A DNA stretch of 64,000 bases from an uncultured Pseudomonadota bacterium. Lineage in GTDB: Bacteria; Myxococcota_A; Bradymonadia; Bradymonadales; Bradymonadaceae. Under the pieces are notes generated by a model that ran no database searches, was not told where the DNA came from, and saw only the letters and a program-made list of their open reading frames with translations. Location: NCBI GenBank assembly GCA_913057905.1, contig CAJXPB010000008.1:62001-126000 (forward strand), written 5' to 3'. Below, piece after piece: positions 34,907 to 43,552 of the stretch. Position numbers and translations under genes: made by a program. How positions within the stretch are numbered: position 1 is the first letter of the stretch; each line of letters opens with the position of its first letter.

Positions 34907-36220
34907 ATGACAAAAATGCCCACAATGACCCTCTTCGATGGCCGTGTTCCAAGATGTCTGGCTGCCGCCTGTCTGATGGTCGCACTCTCCGTGACCGCGG
35001 GCTGTGCGACGAGCCAGGGGGCCGAAGGCGAGTCGGAGGCCAGCAAGACGAGCCGGATCCAGGGCGATCCGATGCTGTTTAAGGCCAACAAGAAGGGCTC
35101 TGTCGAGAGCATCGACTCGAAGGAGGTCTTTGACAAGGCGTACGAAGCGTATTCGGACCGCCGATACGAGGAGGCCGCCAAACACTACGAGGCGGTCATC
35201 CAGTACTTCGACGAGAGCCGTTTCTACCAGCCGGCGCTCTACAACGGCGGGCTCGCCTACGAGAAACTCGGCCGCTGGGAACACGCCGCCGAGCTGTACC
35301 GAAAGATCATCGAGGAGTTTCCCGACCGCGAAGACACCAGCGACGCCTACTACCGGTTGGCCGAAGTCTACGGGGAGATGGGCCGCCACCAGGAGGTCGT
35401 CGAGACGATGACCGAGGTGTTGCTGCGCGAGGGCATGGACAGCTTCGATCGAATCGAGGCCCACAGCCGCCGCGGCGAGGCGCTCGTTGAGCTCGGCGAG
35501 GTCGCCGAGGCCGAGGATGAATTCCGGTCGGTCATCGACATCAACAAGCGCGCCCCGGCCGACGTCCGACTCCCCTCGGACTCACGCTTCATCGTCAAGG
35601 CGTACTTCGGACTCGGGAAGGTCTTTCACCAGCGTGTCAGCCGCATCAAATTGACCCTGCCGACCGAGACGATGGGCAAGGACCTCAAAGAGAAGGCCGA
35701 ACTCCTGATGCGGGCTCAGTCGAATTATCTGGCCGCGCTGCGCCAGCACCACCCGCACTGGTCGGTCGCCTCGGGGTACATGATCGGCCAGCTCTACGAG
35801 GACTTCTACTCCGACATCTACGCCGCCGAGATCCCCGCCGACCTGAATGAAGAGCAGGTGCACATGTACTTCGAGGAGCTGCGCAGCAAGATCCAGCCGC
35901 TGATGAAGAAGGCGATCGACGTCTACGAGAAGAATCTGTCGCTGTCGCGGCGCATCGGCGAGACCGAGGACAACAACCGGTGGGTACGCGAGACCTCCGA
36001 ATCGCTCGAGCGGATGAAGGCGTTCATGAACGACCCGAAGGTCCAGCGGCGCGCCGAAAAGCTCGCGCTGAAGGGCCGTGACTTCCGGGTGATCTGGCAG
36101 CCCTACGAGATGGCCGTCGAGCTGGTCGACTCCGCGGTCACCGACGCCATGGAACAGGTCAAAAAGGACCGCCAGGCGGCAAAAGAGGCCGAAGACAAGA
36201 AGGGTGAGCCCGGAAGTTGA
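34907..36220 (+). CDS. TPR-repeat outer-membrane lipoprotein
   Basis: ATG codons at 34865, 34883, 34907, 34916 and 34925 are all in frame. I choose 34907 because GGAAGG lies just upstream, though the spacing is short. The N-terminal segment RVPRCLAAACLMVALSVTAGC carries a lipobox with Cys near residue 27. Tetratricopeptide repeats follow (YEAYSDRRYEEAAKHYEAVIQYF; ALYNGGLAYEKLGRWEHAAELYRKIIEEFP; YYRLAEVYGEMGRHQEVVETM), so it is probably a periplasm-facing scaffold. The C-terminal half is helical and charged, ending with a Lys/Glu-rich stretch. Function not assigned. Confidence 0.72.
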   Translation: MTKMPTMTLFDGRVPRCLAAACLMVALSVTAGCATSQGAEGESEASKTSRIQGDPMLFKANKKGSVESIDSKEVFDKAYEAYSDRRYEEAAKHYEAVIQYFDESRFYQPALYNGGLAYEKLGRWEHAAELYRKIIEEFPDREDTSDAYYRLAEVYGEMGRHQEVVETMTEVLLREGMDSFDRIEAHSRRGEALVELGEVAEAEDEFRSVIDINKRAPADVRLPSDSRFIVKAYFGLGKVFHQRVSRIKLTLPTETMGKDLKEKAELLMRAQSNYLAALRQHHPHWSVASGYMIGQLYEDFYSDIYAAEIPADLNEEQVHMYFEELRSKIQPLMKKAIDVYEKNLSLSRRIGETEDNNRWVRETSESLERMKAFMNDPKVQRRAEKLALKGRDFRVIWQPYEMAVELVDSAVTDAMEQVKKDRQAAKEAEDKKGEPGS

Positions 36221-36232
36221 TGCCCGGGGTCG

Positions 36233-37060
36233 TCAGTCCCGGTCGTCCGGTTCGCCGTCGGCGTTGCTGTCAACGGTGTCATCGCTGTCGTTGTTGTCAT
36301 TTTGGCGAGCCCGGCCCGTCGGAAAGTCCAGCAGCCGACCGGTGTCTGACTCGTCGGAGTCCGGCTCGGCCTCCTCTGGCTCGGGGCGTGGGCGCACCGG
36401 CATCAGCCAGCGGATGTTCTTGAGCGGGATCCCAAAGCTGTCATCCCCGCGCTCGACGACCAGGACAGGCTCGGAGACACCCTCGATCAACGTCGAGCGA
36501 TCGGCGCCCTCATCGACCTCCTCGGGCTCCGTGCGCACGGCCATGTCCTCGTCGACGGCATCGCGAATGCTGGTGGGTGTACACCGGACGCGCGGCCAGG
36601 TGTTGTTATCCGGGTCGTAATACTCCATCTCCAGGTCGACGCCCTCTGAGATCGCGAACTGTGCCACCGAGACCCGACTCTCGATGTCGGCGGCCAGCAT
36701 CAGATCCAGCGCCGGCGGCAGGGTGTCCTGTTCGCGCTCCTCGGGCGGCAGCGGCTCGGCGGTCTCCAGCCAGTTCAGAATCCGGGCCACCTCGTCGTCG
36801 CACAGCGGCTCGGCCCCGTCGGGCATCGATTCGCCCAGCACCTCCATCATGTTCTCGAGCGTCGTGGCGTCGACCCGCGTGCCGCCGCGCTGGCTCAGGA
36901 TCTGCAGCAGCCGTGCCCCGACCCGTGCGGCGATGACCATCTGCGCCGAGGGAAGCAGCGCGGGCTGGTAGTCGCCCATCCGTTCGGGCGGAAAGGAATC
37001 GAAGATGTCGTCGCGGGGGCTTCGGCCGCTCAGAAAATGGCGCCAGTCGATCGAATCCAT
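36233..37060 (-). CDS. Hypothetical acidic protein
   Basis: The ATG at 37060 is well supported by GGAGGAG six bases upstream, giving 275 residues; the open frame runs nine codons further. The middle has a strand-rich stretch (ISEGVDLEMEYYDPDNNTWPRVRCTPTSI) vaguely like a WYL-type fold, but no recognised family. The C-terminal third is acidic and disordered-looking (EEAEPDSDESDTG and repeated Asp). Two parS sites lie immediately upstream, between this gene and the deacetylase gene. It is convergent with the TPR lipoprotein gene. Confidence 0.6.
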   Translation of the reverse strand: MDSIDWRHFLSGRSPRDDIFDSFPPERMGDYQPALLPSAQMVIAARVGARLLQILSQRGGTRVDATTLENMMEVLGESMPDGAEPLCDDEVARILNWLETAEPLPPEEREQDTLPPALDLMLAADIESRVSVAQFAISEGVDLEMEYYDPDNNTWPRVRCTPTSIRDAVDEDMAVRTEPEEVDEGADRSTLIEGVSEPVLVVERGDDSFGIPLKNIRWLMPVRPRPEPEEAEPDSDESDTGRLLDFPTGRARQNDNNDSDDTVDSNADGEPDDRD

Positions 37061-37086
37061 GTCTCCTCCATGTATCAGCAAGTCCA

Positions 37087-37102
37087 TGTTTCACGTGAAA
37101 CA
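37087..37102. other. Perfect parS site
   Basis: TGTTTCACGTGAAACA is identical to the ParB-binding consensus and is a perfect palindrome. A second identical site lies 37 bases away (37124). Confidence 0.95.
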
Positions 37103-37123
37103 TCGCCGCAGCCGACACGCCGG

Positions 37124-37139
37124 TGTTTCACGTGAAACA
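37124..37139. other. Perfect parS site
   Basis: A second exact TGTTTCACGTGAAACA, in the same intergenic gap as the site at 37087. Paired sites near oriC are typical ParB loading points. Confidence 0.95.
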
Positions 37140-37250
37140 ATCCGGCTCCGCCTCGAATATGAGGCCGAACGAGCCGGGTTCAATTCAGAGTTCCGAGCAC
37201 GGAACGTGCTTTCGTGTTTGGCTGGGGCCTGACGGCGTCGTGCTTGCGGG

Positions 37251-38189
37251 CTACACAACACCCACCGCGTCGCGCATGGTCGAAAACTGGTACGAGTCCG
37301 ATAGCCGTTCTAGGACGTGGCTGTAGAGGGCGCGTTTTTTGGGCCACCCGACCCGCAGGTCGGGCTGGACCGCGGCCAACTGATTGCCGTCGGGGGCATC
37401 GGAGGCGTCGATGAAGTCGAGGGCGTGGAACTCCAGATTCAGGATCCGGTCGTAGGTGCGCTCCAGCGCCGGGAGGATCCAGTCGAAGCCGGCCTCTCCG
37501 AAGAGGTGAAGCGACGTGCCGATCACGGGGATGCGCACGCCGGGCACCAGGCACATCGGGATCTCGAGGGGCATCTCCGAGGTCGGGTCCTCTCGCCAGA
37601 TGCGCTCGCGCTCGGGGTGGTAGGCGGTGATCGGAGCGAGCAGGTTTTTAGGCGGCGTGATAGCGCTTCGGCTCGGGCGGCCGCGCAGCTTCTGCCAGGC
37701 CATAATGGCGCGTTTGGCGACCCAGTACGGCGGGCACGGAAAGATCGAGGAGTCGTAGTGGTAGCCGCGCGAGGCGCACATCTGCACCAGCCGGGGCGTG
37801 ACGTTGTAGCCGGGGGTCCGAAAGCCGACGGGTCGGCGGCCGCAGACCGAGGCGATGGCGCCTTCCCCGCGTGCGATCTCGGATTGCTGCTCCTCGCGCG
37901 AGCGGTCGGCCAGGTCGTAGTGGTGCGAGTAGGTGTGGTTGCCCAGTTCGTGGCCGGCGTCGTCGGCCTCTTTGAGTTTTCGTTGATGCAGGGGGACGTT
38001 GGTGTCGCGGCCGATGACAAAGAGCGTGGCTTCGACGTCGTATTCGTCGAACAGCTCGAGCATGCGCTCGACGCCGACGCGGTAGGTCGGATCGCCCTCG
38101 TGGCCGGGCATGTCGTGGTTGAGCCCGTGGATGTCCCGGTAGCACTGGAGGGTGTCCAGGTCGACGGTAATGCAGGCGTGGGCGGTCAT
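37251..38189 (-). CDS. Polysaccharide deacetylase-family protein
   Basis: The start at 38189 (MTAHACITVDLDTL) gives 312 residues. The N-terminal strand ITVDLDT holds the first catalytic-metal aspartates (D10/D12), GHELGNHTYSHHYDL is the metal-binding motif with paired histidines, and RTPGYN corresponds to the third NodB motif. The later residues (IGTSLHLFGEAGF, LNLEFHALDFID) complete the deacetylase barrel. It probably removes acetyl groups from a polymer or small sugar; substrate unknown. It overlaps the GT2 gene by four bases (ATGA), so the two probably build a surface glycan together. Confidence 0.85.
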   Translation of the reverse strand: MTAHACITVDLDTLQCYRDIHGLNHDMPGHEGDPTYRVGVERMLELFDEYDVEATLFVIGRDTNVPLHQRKLKEADDAGHELGNHTYSHHYDLADRSREEQQSEIARGEGAIASVCGRRPVGFRTPGYNVTPRLVQMCASRGYHYDSSIFPCPPYWVAKRAIMAWQKLRGRPSRSAITPPKNLLAPITAYHPERERIWREDPTSEMPLEIPMCLVPGVRIPVIGTSLHLFGEAGFDWILPALERTYDRILNLEFHALDFIDASDAPDGNQLAAVQPDLRVGWPKKRALYSHVLERLSDSYQFSTMRDAVGVV

Positions 38190-38950
38190 GATTGGTTGCG
38201 GAGGCGGATGTGCCAGACGAGTCGGCCAAGGTTCTTGAGGACGTTTGGGACCCGGGCAAAGAGGTTGATCGACGGTTTGCGTTTCTCGACGACCGTCAGC
38301 GGGATCTCGGTCATCTCGACGTCCATGCGTTCGGCGCGGATGACGAACTCGCTGGCAAAGAGGTCCTTGTTGACCAGACAAGAATCGACCACCGGCAAGA
38401 GTGTCTCGCGGCGGAAGGCCTTCAGGCCGTGGGTGTCGGTGCCCTTAAAGCCCAGAAACACCCGGAAGAGACCGTTGAGCACCTTGGTGGCCAGGCGTCG
38501 GTAAAACGGGCGTTTGTCCGAAGAGTCACGCAACGCCTTCGAGCCGACGACCAGGTCGTGGGAGCCGTCGCTCAGCAGCGCCATTGCCTCGCGGTAAAAA
38601 TCAGTGTCGCACAGGTCGATTTCGTCGCCGATGACGTAGGTGCCGCGCGCGGCGTGGATACCCCGGCGAAGCGCCAGTCCGTAGTCGGGCTCCTCGGTGT
38701 GCAGAAGCCGCAGTTCGGGATGGCGCTCCATCAGGTTACGGGCGACTTCGACGGTGGCGTCGGTCGAGCCGTTTTCGGTCAGGATCAGCTCGTAGCTGTA
38801 GTCCCAGTCCGGGTCGTTGGCGAGCTTTTCGGTCAGGTCCGCCACCGACGCGCTCAGGATGCCCTCCTCGTTGTAGATGGGGATCACGATGCTGACATCG
38901 GGATCCTCGGGCGGGTCGGCCTCTTCGATTTCGAGCGGTGGCTCGTCCAT
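38186..38950 (-). CDS. Family 2 glycosyltransferase
   Basis: The start at 38950 (MDEPPLEIEEADPP) gives 254 residues. The GT-A fold motifs are VSIVIPIYNEEGIL (about 20-33), ILTENGSTDATVEVARNLM, and GDEIDLCDTDFY, whose acidic cluster fits the DxD metal site. The C-terminal part holds GTDTHGLKAFRRETLLPVV, similar to dolichol-phosphate-type or polyprenyl-phosphate sugar transferases. The absence of transmembrane helices at the C-terminus argues for a soluble enzyme. It is translationally coupled to the deacetylase gene. Confidence 0.85.
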   Translation of the reverse strand: MDEPPLEIEEADPPEDPDVSIVIPIYNEEGILSASVADLTEKLANDPDWDYSYELILTENGSTDATVEVARNLMERHPELRLLHTEEPDYGLALRRGIHAARGTYVIGDEIDLCDTDFYREAMALLSDGSHDLVVGSKALRDSSDKRPFYRRLATKVLNGLFRVFLGFKGTDTHGLKAFRRETLLPVVDSCLVNKDLFASEFVIRAERMDVEMTEIPLTVVEKRKPSINLFARVPNVLKNLGRLVWHIRLRNQS

Positions 38951-39130
38951 CCGTACTCCACATATCCGTCGAAACACACACCTTTGACGAAGGGCATCGT
39001 ATACCAGAGCACCCCGCACGAATAAACTCTAGGAACTCCAGCATCGCCGCAGGTTTTTATCTTCGTGCTTGTGTAGCCGCCCGTCCAGACATTTGGGTAG
39101 GTCGCAGGGATCGACGACCGCGGGCCATTC

Positions 39131-39215
39131 CGCGAGGGCGCCTCGGGCCCTCGCAAGATCGCCTCGGTTCGCTGCGCCGCGCGGAGCGCGGTGCGAGGCC
39201 GGGGAGACCATCGGG
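39131..39215. repeat. Dispersed two-hairpin repeat, copy 2
   Basis: The first hairpin is GCGAGGGC with GGCCCTCGC, followed by the linker AAGATCGCCTCGGTTCG, then a second hairpin (GCGCCGCG/GCGCGGTGC) and the tail GAGGCCGGGGAGACCATCG. Linker and tail are shared with the copies at 21554 and 47375, while the stems differ. It lies in the 293-base gap between the GT2 and ArsA-like genes. Confidence 0.6.
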
Positions 39216-39243
39216 GTCATGCTACACAGGGCTCGTGTCTCGT

Positions 39244-40419
39244 CTAACCAAAAATCTCCCTACGCACCCGATCCAGCCCGGTCAGGCTATGAATATCCTG
39301 GCTGAAGAAGGGAACCGTGGCGACGGGGATGTCGCGGGAGAGTTCGGCGCGGAGCTGTTCGACGCTGCGGGCGTCTTTGCGCGCCAGCACGTAGAACGAG
39401 GCGGCGTTTGAGCGCAGCCGCTCGGCCAACTGAGTCCGTTCGGAGTCGTCGAGCTCCACGTCGACATCCAGGTCGGCGATGGCGGCGGCGATGTCCTCGA
39501 CGGGACGGTCGAATTCGGACTGGTCGACCCAGCGTGGGTGGACGCGGTTGACGATAAATCCGCCCACGGCGACCCGTTCGGAGCCGAGCTCGTCGTAGAA
39601 GTGGGTCGACTCCTCGCGGGTGTGCGGATCCGGCGAGGTGACGACCACGAAGGTGCACTCGGGGCCGGTCAGGAGGTCTCGGACCTGTCGGGCCCGGTCG
39701 CGAAAGCCCTGGAACATCGGGGAGAAGTGTTGCAGGAAGACCGACAGCTCCTGGAGCAGTTCGGTGCCGGTGAATTTGCCCAGGGTCTTGAGCACATACG
39801 AGCTGCCCATCGAAAAGAGCCCGAGCCCCGATTCACCTTGGAACAGCTCTTTTTCGTAGATCCACTGAAAGGCCTTGCTCTCGACGGCGTTGGCCAGCCG
39901 GGAGGGCGCCTCCAAAAAGTCGAGCGCGTGGGTGGTCGGCGGCGTATCCAGGACGATCAGATCCCAGTCGCCGCTGGAGTGTGCCTCGTACAGCCGCTCG
40001 GCCGCCGCGTACTCCTGGGTGCCGGCCAGACTGGTCGAGAAATACTCGTACAGCCGGTTATTCAGGATTTTTTGGCGCGTCTCCTCGTCGGGCGCACGCT
40101 GCTCGACCAGGTCGTCGAACGACGCCTTCATATCGAGCATCATCGCCCACAATTCGCCGTCGGGCCGTACGCCGACCTCGCTGAAGCCCTCCAGATCGAG
40201 CTGCGTCGGTTCATTGTCCAGCGACTCGGCGCCCAGGCTGTTGGCGAGCCTGCGCGCCGGGTCGATGGTCATGACCAGGACCCGCTGGCCTTCGACGGCC
40301 GCCTGCAGCCCCAACACGGCGCTGGTCGTCGTCTTGCCGACGCCCCCGGAACCGGCGCAGACGACGATGTCGCGCTGGCGGACGAGCTCCAAAAAGTCCT
40401 CGCGGCGTTCGCTGCTCAC
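39244..40419 (-). CDS. ArsA/Get3-family ATPase (first of tandem pair)
   Basis: The 391 residues have a deviant Walker A loop GSGGVGKT (23-30), switch I-like sequence TIDPARRLANSLG (MTIDPARR is the family signature), DTPPTTHALDFLEAP for switch II, and a helix-rich C-terminal region. These are the hallmarks of the anion-transporting/tail-anchored-protein-targeting ATPase family. It overlaps the next gene upstream by four bases (ATGA), so it is co-transcribed with its paralogue. No arsenic genes are present, so an arsenic role is unlikely. Partner unknown. Confidence 0.85.
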   Translation of the reverse strand: MSSERREDFLELVRQRDIVVCAGSGGVGKTTTSAVLGLQAAVEGQRVLVMTIDPARRLANSLGAESLDNEPTQLDLEGFSEVGVRPDGELWAMMLDMKASFDDLVEQRAPDEETRQKILNNRLYEYFSTSLAGTQEYAAAERLYEAHSSGDWDLIVLDTPPTTHALDFLEAPSRLANAVESKAFQWIYEKELFQGESGLGLFSMGSSYVLKTLGKFTGTELLQELSVFLQHFSPMFQGFRDRARQVRDLLTGPECTFVVVTSPDPHTREESTHFYDELGSERVAVGGFIVNRVHPRWVDQSEFDRPVEDIAAAIADLDVDVELDDSERTQLAERLRSNAASFYVLARKDARSVEQLRAELSRDIPVATVPFFSQDIHSLTGLDRVRREIFG

Positions 40420-41366
40420 GGCGCCCCCTCGGGGTCGAGTTGGTCGGCCAGGCGCTCGGCGATCGATTCGATGACCGGAAACGTGATCCGGTCCTCGAAG
40501 TAGTAGGGAACCCTGGCGATGGGGGCGTCGAAGGACCGTTCGATTTCGTCCATGTAGTGTTGCTGCATGTCGATACGTTGCTGGCGAAACGCTGCGGCAT
40601 TGATCATGCCGGATACCCCCGCGTCCACCGAGAGATTCCCCTCGTGGGCGGCGTCGATCCAGTCGCGTTCACGCTGGTCGAACGTCTGGGGATACAGCCC
40701 GTTTGCGACCACGCAGCCGATCGGCATCTCGAGTTTCTGGCGCGCCTGGTCGCGCAACATTTTGGTCTCGTTGACTGGCATGTCTTCGGCCAGCGTCACC
40801 AGGTTCAGGGCCGTCTTTTGCGGGTCGGTCAGAAACGAGAAGATCTTCTCGGCCTCCCGGTACATGTGACCGGAGCTGATGCTCGACATGATGACCGACG
40901 GGATCTGCAACAGAAAGATGCCGTGGCCGGTCGCCGGCGCATCGACCACGACCGTGTCCCACACCGGCCCGCCGTCGGCGTCGGTCTCGGTGGCGTGGTG
41001 CCATGCCTTCCCGATCATCAGCAGGTCGTTCAACCCGGGGATCGCCTGCAAAAACGTGCGAACGACCCGGTTTTCGAAGACGGCCCGGTAGACGAGTTTC
41101 ATGCGCAGGATCATCATCCCGTACTCCTCCATCGCCGCGTCGGGCGTGACGTTGACGGCGTGGAGGTTGTCTTCGACAGTGACGATCTCGGAGCCTATCT
41201 CCTGCGAGCCGAAATACGATGCGACTTTGTCGCGCACGTTCAGCTCCATCAGAAGGGTACGTTGGCCTCGCCGGGCGCAACTGAGCGCGTAGCTCGAGGC
41301 GATGGTCGTCTTGCCGACGCCGCCCTTGCCGGAGAAGAGGATGAGATTTCGGTCGTAGAGACTCAC
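40416..41366 (-). CDS. ArsA/Get3-like ATPase (second of tandem pair)
   Basis: This 316-residue protein has Walker A GKGGVGKT (13-20) and, in place of the usual DPA signature, MELNVRDKVASYFG. Switch II reads VVDAPATGHGIFLLQIP. It is related to the adjacent 391-residue ATPase but shorter. The pair overlaps by four bases and most likely forms a heteromeric ATPase, a pattern seen in several high-GC and myxobacterial genomes. It is preceded by the YgfZ-like gene on the same strand, 12 bases away. Client protein unknown. Confidence 0.83.
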   Translation of the reverse strand: MSLYDRNLILFSGKGGVGKTTIASSYALSCARRGQRTLLMELNVRDKVASYFGSQEIGSEIVTVEDNLHAVNVTPDAAMEEYGMMILRMKLVYRAVFENRVVRTFLQAIPGLNDLLMIGKAWHHATETDADGGPVWDTVVVDAPATGHGIFLLQIPSVIMSSISSGHMYREAEKIFSFLTDPQKTALNLVTLAEDMPVNETKMLRDQARQKLEMPIGCVVANGLYPQTFDQRERDWIDAAHEGNLSVDAGVSGMINAAAFRQQRIDMQQHYMDEIERSFDAPIARVPYYFEDRITFPVIESIAERLADQLDPEGAP

Positions 41367-41378
41367 GGTGGAGGTCTT

Positions 41379-42524
41379 CTAGGAGGAAGTGGGCCGCGGA
41401 GTGTCGCCCTCATCGAGTGGATAGCCGAGGCGTTCGACGCGCGCTTCGCGCCCCTCGACCTTTAGGACGGTTCCGGGTTCGTTGGCGTTGCGTTTGACGT
41501 ACCCCAGAGCGATGGGCGCATCGAGCAGCGGCGACCATGCCGCGCTGCGCACGGTGCCCACATTGCGGCCGTCGTCGTTTTCGATATCGGCACCCGGGGC
41601 GGGGGCTGCGCCCCCGTCGAAAACCAGGGTTCGCAGCTTCTTGGCCGGCGTCCCCAGCGTGTCGAGCCGGGCGATGATCTCCTGGCCCACATAGCACCCT
41701 TTGTCGAAGTCGATCAGCTCGCCCATATTTGCCTCGAGCGGTATGACCGAATCGTCGGTTTCGACGCCGAATCGCGGAATCCCCGCCTCGATTCGCAGGA
41801 TCTCGAGCGTCTCGTCGCCCAGCGGCTCCAGGGTGCCGCCGCCGGCTTCGGTCAGCGCATCCCAGATGGGCAGCGACTCCGAGCGGTCGAAGGAGAGATC
41901 GAAGCCCGCTTCGCCCGAGGTCGGGTTGGCCTGCACGATGACTTCGCGGCCGTCGATGGCTCCCCACGTGCCTTGATAGGCGTCGAGCTCGGCCGGGTCA
42001 CGCTTCCACTGACCGACCCCGTCCAGAATGGCGGCGGCCCGCGGGCCAAACAGCCCAAACCGTGCGGTCTGCTCGGAGCGGTCCGACAACGTCACATCCT
42101 CCATGATAATGTGTTGGCGCAGGTGCGCCAGAAGGCCACTATCCAGTGTGCCCGGCTCCAGGTCCAAATAGAGCATCTGCGGCAGATGGAGGATGCGGGC
42201 ATCGGCCACCATGCGACCCTTCGCGTTCGGAAACGGCGTCCAGAGGCCGGAGCCCTCCTGAATGAGATTCAGGAGATTGCCGGTGATCAATCCCTGCAGC
42301 CATTCGACGGTCTCTTCGCCGGAGATGACCAGCGTCTCGCGTTCGGAGCGGTCGGCCAGGCCGGCCCCCTGCTGGCGCACCGCCCAGTAGGCGCGGTCCG
42401 GATCGTCGAATTCGGCCGCGACTGAATATTCGGCCTCGGGGTCTTCGTTATCCCATGTGACATCGAGGCTCTCGAGGCGACGTCGAAATGCGTCGGGACG
42501 TGTGGGCATGGCTGATGGGGGCAT
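41379..42524 (-). CDS. ygfZ: YgfZ/GcvT-like folate-binding protein
   Basis: The 381-residue protein has the fold of GcvT-related folate-binding proteins. Its defining motif KGCYVGQEIIARLDTLG is near residue 273. An N-terminal motif LVISGEETVEWLQGLITGNL matches the substrate-binding half. YgfZ supports the assembly or repair of some iron-sulfur enzymes. MPPSA (42524) and MPTRP (42509) are both possible starts. The next two genes on this strand are the ArsA-like ATPases, so all three may be co-transcribed. It is divergent from uppS, 204 bases away. Confidence 0.88.
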   Translation of the reverse strand: MPPSAMPTRPDAFRRRLESLDVTWDNEDPEAEYSVAAEFDDPDRAYWAVRQQGAGLADRSERETLVISGEETVEWLQGLITGNLLNLIQEGSGLWTPFPNAKGRMVADARILHLPQMLYLDLEPGTLDSGLLAHLRQHIIMEDVTLSDRSEQTARFGLFGPRAAAILDGVGQWKRDPAELDAYQGTWGAIDGREVIVQANPTSGEAGFDLSFDRSESLPIWDALTEAGGGTLEPLGDETLEILRIEAGIPRFGVETDDSVIPLEANMGELIDFDKGCYVGQEIIARLDTLGTPAKKLRTLVFDGGAAPAPGADIENDDGRNVGTVRSAAWSPLLDAPIALGYVKRNANEPGTVLKVEGREARVERLGYPLDEGDTPRPTSS

Positions 42525-42728
42525 CGGGAGGAAATCCGCACACCGAACTGGTAGTTTAGCGGGGACCGGTCGGTCAACATGCTACTCTGTTTTGGCCACC
42601 TTTTCCGGTTTTCTTTGCCATCGTGGTTGCTGTCGTGTTACGCCGTTGGGGCGTTCGCGCGGGCGATCATTTCATCACAAATAGAGGAAGCCTAGACGGG
42701 CCTGGAAGGGACCATCGGCGCCAGACGC

Positions 42729-43541
42729 ATGAAGCCAGAGCGAGAAGACATCATGTCGGGCGACCTCAACGTCGACGAGGATCTGCTCGATTCATACGAG
42801 GGGACGATCCCCGGCCACCTCGCCATTATTATGGATGGAAATGGCCGCTGGGCTCGCCGCCGCGATCTGCCGCGCATCCGCGGCCACCGTGCCGGTGCGC
42901 AGGCGGTCCGTTCCGTGGTCGAGGCCTGCCGCTATCTGGGCGTCGACACGTTGACTCTGTACGCCTTCAGCTCGCAGAACTGGCAGCGCCCGCCCGAGGA
43001 AGTCGCCGGTCTGATGACGCTGTTCGAGATCTATCTGCAGCGCGAGCGCGAACGCCTGCTGGAGAACGATATCCGACTGGAAGTCATCGGCAACCGCGAC
43101 CGTCTGGCCGGGGTGCTGCGCGACTCGATCTCCGAGATCGAGGAGGCCAGTGCCAATAACGATCAGATGGTCCTCCAAATTGCAGTCAGTTACGGCGGCC
43201 GCGAGGAAATCGTCCGCGCCGCCCAGGGCATCGCACGGGAAGCCGCCGACGGCACCCTGGATCCCGACGACATCGACGAGTCGGTCTTCGAGGACCACCT
43301 GTATACGGCCGGCAGACCCGACCCGGAGCTGGTGATCCGTACCAGCGGAGAGATGCGGATCAGCAACTTTCTGTTGTGGCAAATCGCCTACAGCGAACTC
43401 TACATTACCGATACGCTGTGGCCCGATTTCGACGAGTCCGCGCTGTTGGACGCCTTCCACGACTACGAGGGCCGCGAGCGTCGCTTCGGCAAGACGGGCG
43501 CTCAGGTCGAGACCGTCGAAAACACCGGCAGCGACGGGTGA
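42729..43541 (+). CDS. uppS: Isoprenyl transferase (undecaprenyl-diphosphate synthase family)
   Basis: The 270 residues contain the whole cis-prenyltransferase signature: HLAIIMDGNGRWARRR (catalytic D36), RGHRAGAQAVRSVVEAC, LTLYAFSSQNWQRPPEEV, ISYGGREEIVRAA-like AVSYGGREEIV, and the C-terminal DPELVIRTSGEMRISNFLLWQIAYSEL. UppS makes the C55 lipid carrier for peptidoglycan and surface glycans. Length and motif spacing are typical. It heads a plus-strand run with thiD and the murF-alr fusion, a cell-wall-oriented cluster apart from thiD. Confidence 0.95.
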   Translation: MKPEREDIMSGDLNVDEDLLDSYEGTIPGHLAIIMDGNGRWARRRDLPRIRGHRAGAQAVRSVVEACRYLGVDTLTLYAFSSQNWQRPPEEVAGLMTLFEIYLQRERERLLENDIRLEVIGNRDRLAGVLRDSISEIEEASANNDQMVLQIAVSYGGREEIVRAAQGIAREAADGTLDPDDIDESVFEDHLYTAGRPDPELVIRTSGEMRISNFLLWQIAYSELYITDTLWPDFDESALLDAFHDYEGRERRFGKTGAQVETVENTGSDG

Positions 43542-43552
43542 GTCGGCCGTAA

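Noticed and set aside
39244..39300. Apparent fourth copy of the 35-bp tandem repeat (CCCGATCCAGCCCGG)
   Set aside because: It falls in the coding end of the ArsA-like gene and is explained by codons for Leu-Asp-Arg-Val; similarity is probably chance.
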